Shown one piece after another: positions 54,836-64,000 of a DNA stretch of 64,000 nt. Below the pieces are notes generated by a model. The model did no database searches and was not told the DNA's origin. It was given only the letters and a program-made list of their open reading frames with translations. Numbering within the stretch: the stretch's first letter is position 1; every line of letters begins with the position of its first letter. The stretch comes from Bordetella genomosp. 11. Lineage in GTDB: Bacteria > Pseudomonadota > Gammaproteobacteria > Burkholderiales > Burkholderiaceae_B. The position numbers and the translations under genes are program-made. The stretch lies in NCBI RefSeq assembly GCF_002261215.1, contig NZ_NEVS01000001.1, forward strand, positions 124,001 to 188,000, given 5' to 3'.

Positions 54836-55668
54836 GGCCTGCGTCCTTCTTGTCGGGCCAGCCAGCGGTCGAAGGCCGGCGTGTCGGGATAATGAAAGGC
54901 GACCGGACCGTCCGGTTCGCCGCGCAGGAACTGGCGCACGTAGGGATCGTCGGATGCCGAGAGCGCGTCCGGGCGTCCCGACGCCGCCAGCCGGCCCTGG
55001 CCCACGAGATAGACCTGATCCGCGATGGCGAAGGATTCATGGACGTCGTGCGTGATCAGCACGGAAGCGCACTTCAGGCGATCCGACAGATCGCGGATCA
55101 GCCGCGCGGTGATGCCCATGGAAATCGGGTCCAGTCCGGCGAAGGGTTCGTCGTAGAGTATCAGTTCCGGCTCCAGGACGATCGCGCGGGCCAGCGCCAC
55201 GCGCCGCGCCATGCCGCCGGAGATCTCGGATACCTTCAGGTGCGCGGCCGCGCGCAGGCCGACGGCATGGAGTTTGTCCAGGACGCGTTGCAGGATCTCG
55301 GCTTCGCCGTAGCGGGTGTGCTCGCGCAGCGGGAAGGCGACGTTTTCGAAGACGTCCAGGTCGGTGAACAGCGCGCCTTGCTGGAAGAGCACGCCCATGC
55401 GCTTGCGCAGGCCTTCCAGTTCGGCCGGTGTGACTTGGCTCATATCGTGGCCGAACACCTCGACCTTGCCCGCGCGCGCCTGCAACTGGCCGGTGGCGGC
55501 GCGCAGCATGGTGGTCTTGCCGGACCCCGAGCCACCCATGACCGCGACCACCTGGCCGGGCGCGACTGTCATGGAAATCCCCTGCAATACCGTGAAATCC
55601 CCATATCCCAGGGAAACGTCGGTGAACTGCAGCGCTTGTACGGTACGGGCGTCTGGATCAGTCGGCAT
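54832..55668 (-). CDS. mlaF: Mla ABC transporter ATP-binding protein
   Basis: About 278 aa. It contains Walker A GGSGSGKTT, signature ISGGMARR and Walker B LILYDEPFAGLDP, a typical MlaF set. ATG 55668 (MPTDPDARTV) is preferred; a GTG 36 bases earlier is in frame. First gene of the mlaFED-A-C unit. Confidence 0.93.
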   Translation of the reverse strand: MPTDPDARTVQALQFTDVSLGYGDFTVLQGISMTVAPGQVVAVMGGSGSGKTTMLRAATGQLQARAGKVEVFGHDMSQVTPAELEGLRKRMGVLFQQGALFTDLDVFENVAFPLREHTRYGEAEILQRVLDKLHAVGLRAAAHLKVSEISGGMARRVALARAIVLEPELILYDEPFAGLDPISMGITARLIRDLSDRLKCASVLITHDVHESFAIADQVYLVGQGRLAASGRPDALSASDDPYVRQFLRGEPDGPVAFHYPDTPAFDRWLARQEGRRP

Positions 55669-55737
55669 ACGGCGGCAAGTTGGGTGGGGACGGTCCGTCC
55701 CCACGGCCCTGCATTGTAGCTCGACGGTAATCCGGTC

Positions 55738-56268
55738 CTAGCGCAGCGCGACCAGGAAGACCAGCGCCCCGCCGCCCAGCAGCAGAAACGGGCTGACCCG
55801 GGTGCGCAGCAGCAGCAGGGTCGAGGCGATGGCGACCGCCCAGGCCCAGGCGCCGCCCTCGGCCGCGCGCAGGATGGTGCAGGAGGCGGCCAGGATCATC
55901 CCCGCCGCCACGGGCGCCAGCCCGGTCTCGATCGCCCGGATCCAGAGGCGGCCGTTGTAGCGCTGCCAGACGCGGGCCAGGGCATAGATCAGGACGGTGC
56001 TGGGCACGAAGATGGCGAAGGACGCCACCAGCGCGCCCAGGATGCCGCGCACCTGCCAGCCGACCAGGGTGACCAGCAGCGACCCCGGTCCAGGGGTGAT
56101 GCGCGACAGGGCGAACAGGTCCAGGAATTGGCCGTCGTTCATCCAGCCGTAGACATCCACTGCCTGGCGGTGGATGTCCGCCACGACGCTTTGTCCCCCG
56201 CCTACCGTCAGGAAAGACAAGGGGGCGAAGACGGTGAACAGGTCCCACAGCGCCGAGCCGCCCGTCAT
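55738..56268 (-). CDS. Chromate-family (CHR) transporter, second half-protein
   Basis: Encodes 176 aa with about five hydrophobic segments. It carries the CHR signature FTVFAPLSFLTVGGGQSVVADIHRQAV and SRITPGPGSLLVTLVGWQV. The start overlaps the stop of the first half by four bases (ATGA). In larger ChrA proteins the two halves are one chain; here they form a two-gene short-chain CHR pair. Chromate efflux or another anion role is inferred from family only. Confidence 0.88.
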   Translation of the reverse strand: MTGGSALWDLFTVFAPLSFLTVGGGQSVVADIHRQAVDVYGWMNDGQFLDLFALSRITPGPGSLLVTLVGWQVRGILGALVASFAIFVPSTVLIYALARVWQRYNGRLWIRAIETGLAPVAAGMILAASCTILRAAEGGAWAWAVAIASTLLLLRTRVSPFLLLGGGALVFLVALR

Positions 56269-56858
56269 GGCTGTCCCCCGCCGCGGCGCAGGCGCAGATA
56301 GGCCAGCAGGATGGATACCGGCGCCATCAGGCCCACCACCCACAGCAGCGGCAGGCCCGCGATGAAGATGGTGCCGAAGACCACCACCATGACAAGGATG
56401 GGCAGCGGGCCGGTGGCGGCCCGGTAGGCCGCGCGCAGGCCCATTTGCAGGGACAGCCCGACCGCGGCGGCGGCAATGCCCGCCAGGACGACGTGCACGG
56501 TGGGGGAATGGGAGAGCTCGGCGAACAGCGCCGCCAGGATGATGGCGGTCGTCATCGGCGGGACGATCATGCCCAGGGCGGCCATGAAGGCGCCGCGCCC
56601 GCCGCGCAGGCGAAAGCCGATCCAGATCGACAGGTTCACCACATTGACCCCGGGGAATGCCTGGGCCAGCGCCAGTCCGCTCAGGAATTCCGCTTCGGAA
56701 AGCCAGCGCCGCGCCTGGACGAATTCGCGCAGCATCCAGCCGCTCAGGCCGCCGCCGAAGCTGGTCAGCCCGATCTTGGCGAACGCCGTGAAGATCTGGC
56801 CGAGCGTCGGCGCGTGCGCGGGCGAGTCGGGGGCGGGAGACGTGGCGGACGGGCGCAC
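56265..56858 (-). CDS. Chromate-family (CHR) transporter, first half-protein
   Basis: Encodes 197 aa with a GTG start (no good ribosome-binding site visible). CHR motifs are FTAFAKIGLTSFGGGLSGWMLREFV and GLALAQAFPGVNVVNLSIWIGFRLRG. It should heterodimerise with the product of the overlapping downstream gene. Confidence 0.86.
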   Translation of the reverse strand: MRPSATSPAPDSPAHAPTLGQIFTAFAKIGLTSFGGGLSGWMLREFVQARRWLSEAEFLSGLALAQAFPGVNVVNLSIWIGFRLRGGRGAFMAALGMIVPPMTTAIILAALFAELSHSPTVHVVLAGIAAAAVGLSLQMGLRAAYRAATGPLPILVMVVVFGTIFIAGLPLLWVVGLMAPVSILLAYLRLRRGGGQP

Positions 56859-56976
56859 GATGAGGTGGTCGGTTGCGGAATTGCCGCCATCTTACCTGGG
56901 GCAGTTGTCTCCACACTTAACGGCAAAAGGCGCCGTGAACTAAATCATGGGGTGCCGCGCCCGGGCCGTGCCGTCG

Positions 56977-57612
56977 CTAGAAGCGGTAACCCACGCCGAC
57001 GGTGGCGACCCAGGGATCGATACGTGCCGTGCCGATGCGCTGCCCGTCCAGCTTCACCTTGGACGAGATATCGATGTAGCGGATATCGGCATTCATGAAC
57101 CAGCGTTCGCTGAGCTTGACGTCCACGCCGAGCTGGGCGGCGACGCCCCATGAATCCTGCAGTTTCAGGTCCGAGCCGCTGATCGCGCCTTCGCTCTTCG
57201 TATCGAAGAAATGGGTGTAGTTCACGCCGACGCCGACGTAAGGCTGCACCGTGCTGTCGGGCAGGAAGTGCCATTGAAGGCTGAGGGTGGGCGGCAGCTG
57301 CTTGGTGGTGCCGATCTTGCCCAGGCCGTTGCTGCCCCGGATGTCGTGCTGGAACGGCCAGGCGCCCAGCAATTCGATGCCGACATGGCGGGTCGCCATG
57401 TAGGTCAGGGTGAAACTGGGGCGCACGCTGTTGCCGACGTCCAGGTCGACGCTGCCATCCAGTACGCTGCCGTTTCCCGATTTGGGACGCACCTGCGTCG
57501 CGCCGACCTTGAACAGCACATCGCCGGCTTCGTGCGCGTGCGCGGGCAGGGCGCAGGCGGCGAGCAGGACGGCAAGGACGGCGGCGCGCGGGGGCGCGAT
57601 GAGGGCGGGCAT
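56977..57612 (-). CDS. OmpW-family outer-membrane protein
   Basis: About 211 aa. The signal peptide ([17 protein letters not shown]) is followed by an eight-strand barrel with [37 protein letters not shown] and a C-terminal [10 protein letters not shown] ending in Phe, as barrel insertion requires. ATG 57612 has GGAG 8 bases upstream; ATG 57630 lacks it. It probably passes small hydrophobic molecules. Confidence 0.92.
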   Translation of the reverse strand: MPALIAPPRAAVLAVLLAACALPAHAHEAGDVLFKVGATQVRPKSGNGSVLDGSVDLDVGNSVRPSFTLTYMATRHVGIELLGAWPFQHDIRGSNGLGKIGTTKQLPPTLSLQWHFLPDSTVQPYVGVGVNYTHFFDTKSEGAISGSDLKLQDSWGVAAQLGVDVKLSERWFMNADIRYIDISSKVKLDGQRIGTARIDPWVATVGVGYRF

Positions 57613-57765
57613 GTTGATTCTCCATGTCATCGGTAGGGGAATCGACAGGGTCGCTCATGGAGGGCGTAGTGCATTTGACGCCGGTCAAGCGGCGGATGAG
57701 CAGGCGCTATCCGTGCGATGGGCAGCCGCAAGCCGCGCGGACCGCGCCGCGGACGCCGCAAAGAA

Positions 57766-57792
57766 AAAGCCCGCGCGGGCGGCGCGGGCTTT
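57766..57792 (-). terminator. Terminator after gltBD
   Basis: An 11-bp perfect stem AAAGCCCGCGC (57766-57776) and GCGCGGGCTTT (57782-57792) with a 5-base loop. On the minus strand the hairpin is followed by TTCTTT. It lies 15 bases past the gltD stop. Confidence 0.88.
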
Positions 57793-57807
57793 GGGGGGCG
57801 GAGAGGA

Positions 57808-59274
57808 TCAGCGCGGCAGCTCGCTGTCGCCCATCAGGAAGGCATCGACGGCGCGCGCGCACTGGCGGCCTTCGCGGATGGCCCATACCACCAGGGATTG
57901 GCCCCGGCGCATGTCGCCGGCGGCGAACACCTTTTCCACGCTGGTACGGTAGTCGTCGGTATTGGCGCGTACATTGCCGCGCGTATCGCGATCCACGTTG
58001 AACGCATCCAGCACCTGCTGGCGCGGGGAAACGAAGCCCATGGCCAGCAGCACCAGATCGGCCTTGATCTCGAATTCCGATCCGTCCACTTCGCGCATTT
58101 TCATCTGCCCGGTGGCTTCGTCCTTGACCCACTCCACGCGGGCGCCGATGAGCTTGCGCACCACGCCCTTTTCCCCCACCAGGGATTTGGTCGTGACCGC
58201 CCAGTCGCGTTCGCAGCCTTCCTCGTGCGAGGACGAGGTACGCAGCTTGGCCGGCCAGTACGGCCAGGTCAGCGACTTGTTCTCCGATTCCGGCGGTTGC
58301 GGCATCAGTTCGAATTGCGTTACCGAGGCGGCGCCGTGCCGGTTGCTGGTGCCCACGCAGTCCGAACCCGTATCGCCGCCGCCGATGACCACCACATGCT
58401 TGCCCTTGGCCAGCGTCTGGTTGCTCAGGCGGTCGCCCGCCACGGCCTTGTTCTGCTGGCGCAGGAAATCCATGGCGAAGTACACGCCTTGCAGTTCGCG
58501 CCCCGGCACCGGCAGGTCGCGCGGGGCTTCCGCGCCGCCCGCCATGACGACCGCGTCGAATTCCTCGCGCAGCGATTCGGGCGTGCGGGCGGTCAGGCCG
58601 TCCGCGGCCGGGTCGCCGGCGTTGCCGATGTAGGTGGACGGGCAGAACTCCACCCCTTCCGCTTCCATCTGGGCGATGCGGCGATCGATCTGCGATTTTT
58701 CCAGCTTGAAGTCCGGGATGCCATAGCGCAGCAGGCCGCCGATGCGGTCGCTTTTCTCGAACACGGTCACGGCATGGCCGGCGCGGGCGAGCTGCTGGGC
58801 GCAGGCCAGGCCCGCGGGGCCGGAGCCGACCACGGCGACCTTCTTGCCCGTCTTGCGCGACGGCGGCTGCGGCACCACCCAGCCTTCTTCCCAGCCCTTG
58901 TCGATGATGGCGTGCTCGATGGACTTGATGCCCACGGCGTCGTTGTTGATGTTCAAGGTACAGGCTGCCTCGCAGGGCGCGGGGCAGATGCGGCCGGTGA
59001 ATTCCGGGAAGTTATTGGTGGAGTGCAGCACGTCCAGCGCCTTGCGCCATTCCTGCCGGTACACCAGGTCGTTCCAGTCCGGGATGATGTTGTTGACCGG
59101 GCAGCCGTTATTGCAGAACGGGATGCCGCAGTCCATGCAGCGCGCGGCCTGCACCTTGGACGCGTTGTCGTCCAGGCGCAGCACGAATTCGCGCCAGGTC
59201 TTCAGGCGCGCCGCCGGCGGCTCATAGGCCTCCTGCAGGCGCTGGTATTCGAGAAATCCGGTGATTTTGCCCAT
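57808..59274 (-). CDS. gltD: Glutamate synthase (NADPH) small subunit
   Basis: Encodes 488 aa. The N-terminal Fe-S cysteines are in [22 protein letters not shown], then the FAD-binding [20 protein letters not shown] and the NADPH site [19 protein letters not shown]. It passes electrons from NADPH to GltB. GAGGA sits 7 bases before the ATG. It starts 9 bases after gltB ends. Confidence 0.97.
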   Translation of the reverse strand: MGKITGFLEYQRLQEAYEPPAARLKTWREFVLRLDDNASKVQAARCMDCGIPFCNNGCPVNNIIPDWNDLVYRQEWRKALDVLHSTNNFPEFTGRICPAPCEAACTLNINNDAVGIKSIEHAIIDKGWEEGWVVPQPPSRKTGKKVAVVGSGPAGLACAQQLARAGHAVTVFEKSDRIGGLLRYGIPDFKLEKSQIDRRIAQMEAEGVEFCPSTYIGNAGDPAADGLTARTPESLREEFDAVVMAGGAEAPRDLPVPGRELQGVYFAMDFLRQQNKAVAGDRLSNQTLAKGKHVVVIGGGDTGSDCVGTSNRHGAASVTQFELMPQPPESENKSLTWPYWPAKLRTSSSHEEGCERDWAVTTKSLVGEKGVVRKLIGARVEWVKDEATGQMKMREVDGSEFEIKADLVLLAMGFVSPRQQVLDAFNVDRDTRGNVRANTDDYRTSVEKVFAAGDMRRGQSLVVWAIREGRQCARAVDAFLMGDSELPR

Positions 59275-59283
59275 GGTCTTTCC

Positions 59284-64000
<4,717 letters not shown>

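Noticed and set aside
55669..55704. GTG start for mlaF at 55704
   Set aside because: The added 12 residues (VGTDRPHPTCRR-like) are not family-like and have no ribosome-binding site; ATG 55668 is simpler, though not certain.

Overview
The window is a stretch of high-GC (roughly two-thirds G+C by eye) bacterial chromosome. Gene content and order point to a betaproteobacterium of the Alcaligenaceae, most likely Bordetella or a close relative such as Achromobacter. The main support is the chain glt – ompW – chr – mlaFEDAC – yadGH-type ABC – ibaG – murA – his – hinT – tatABC – htrA – nif3 – mscL – petABC – sspAB, together with exported and membrane proteins typical of that family. The genus is inferred from gene order and protein style, not from a database search.

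Layout. 0-3.5 kb: the end of a UgpC-type ATPase, then a binding protein and two permeases joined by ATGA overlaps, forming a glycerol-3-phosphate/sugar-type ABC importer. A strong hairpin separates it from convergent leuA (3.6-5.3 kb), which has a long leader. 5.8-10.9 kb: a small membrane protein divergent from rpoN, then iron-storage genes (bfd with a Fur box, and bfr) flanking a divergent LysR/EamA-exporter pair. 10.9-15.5 kb, minus strand: an exported protein, prfC, a LysE-family exporter and a RhlE-type DEAD-box helicase. 15.8-22.8 kb: a DUF945 protein converging on a dipeptide ABC importer whose two ATPases are fused. 23.0-26.2 kb: a compact operon DUF1232 – DUF2868 – DUF3482 GTPase of unknown function.

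26.2-31 kb is the least ordinary part. It holds a roughly 700-base gap with a possible structured RNA (promoter, long stems, intrinsic terminator), two proteins I do not recognise, a LysR regulator divergent from an atypical short-chain dehydrogenase with a clean LysR-type operator between them, and tRNA-Thr(TGT).

31-64 kb is conserved housekeeping, almost all on the minus strand: sspAB, the bc1 complex petABC, mscL, Nif3, an HtrA protease, the Tat translocase, hinT, an almost complete histidine operon (hisG-D-C-B-H-A-F-I-E), murA/ibaG, an ABC-2 exporter, the Mla lipid transport genes with mlaA inside the cluster, a two-gene chromate-type transporter, an OmpW porin and glutamate synthase gltBD. 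GltB runs off the right edge. GC-rich stem-loop repeats sit immediately downstream of hisF and of the ABC-2 permease gene.

No prophage, transposase, CRISPR array or rRNA is visible. The best leads for new biology are the putative RNA near 26.4-26.7 kb, the leucine-leader candidate upstream of leuA, the Fur box abutting the bfd start codon, and the DUF1232/DUF2868/DUF3482 operon.
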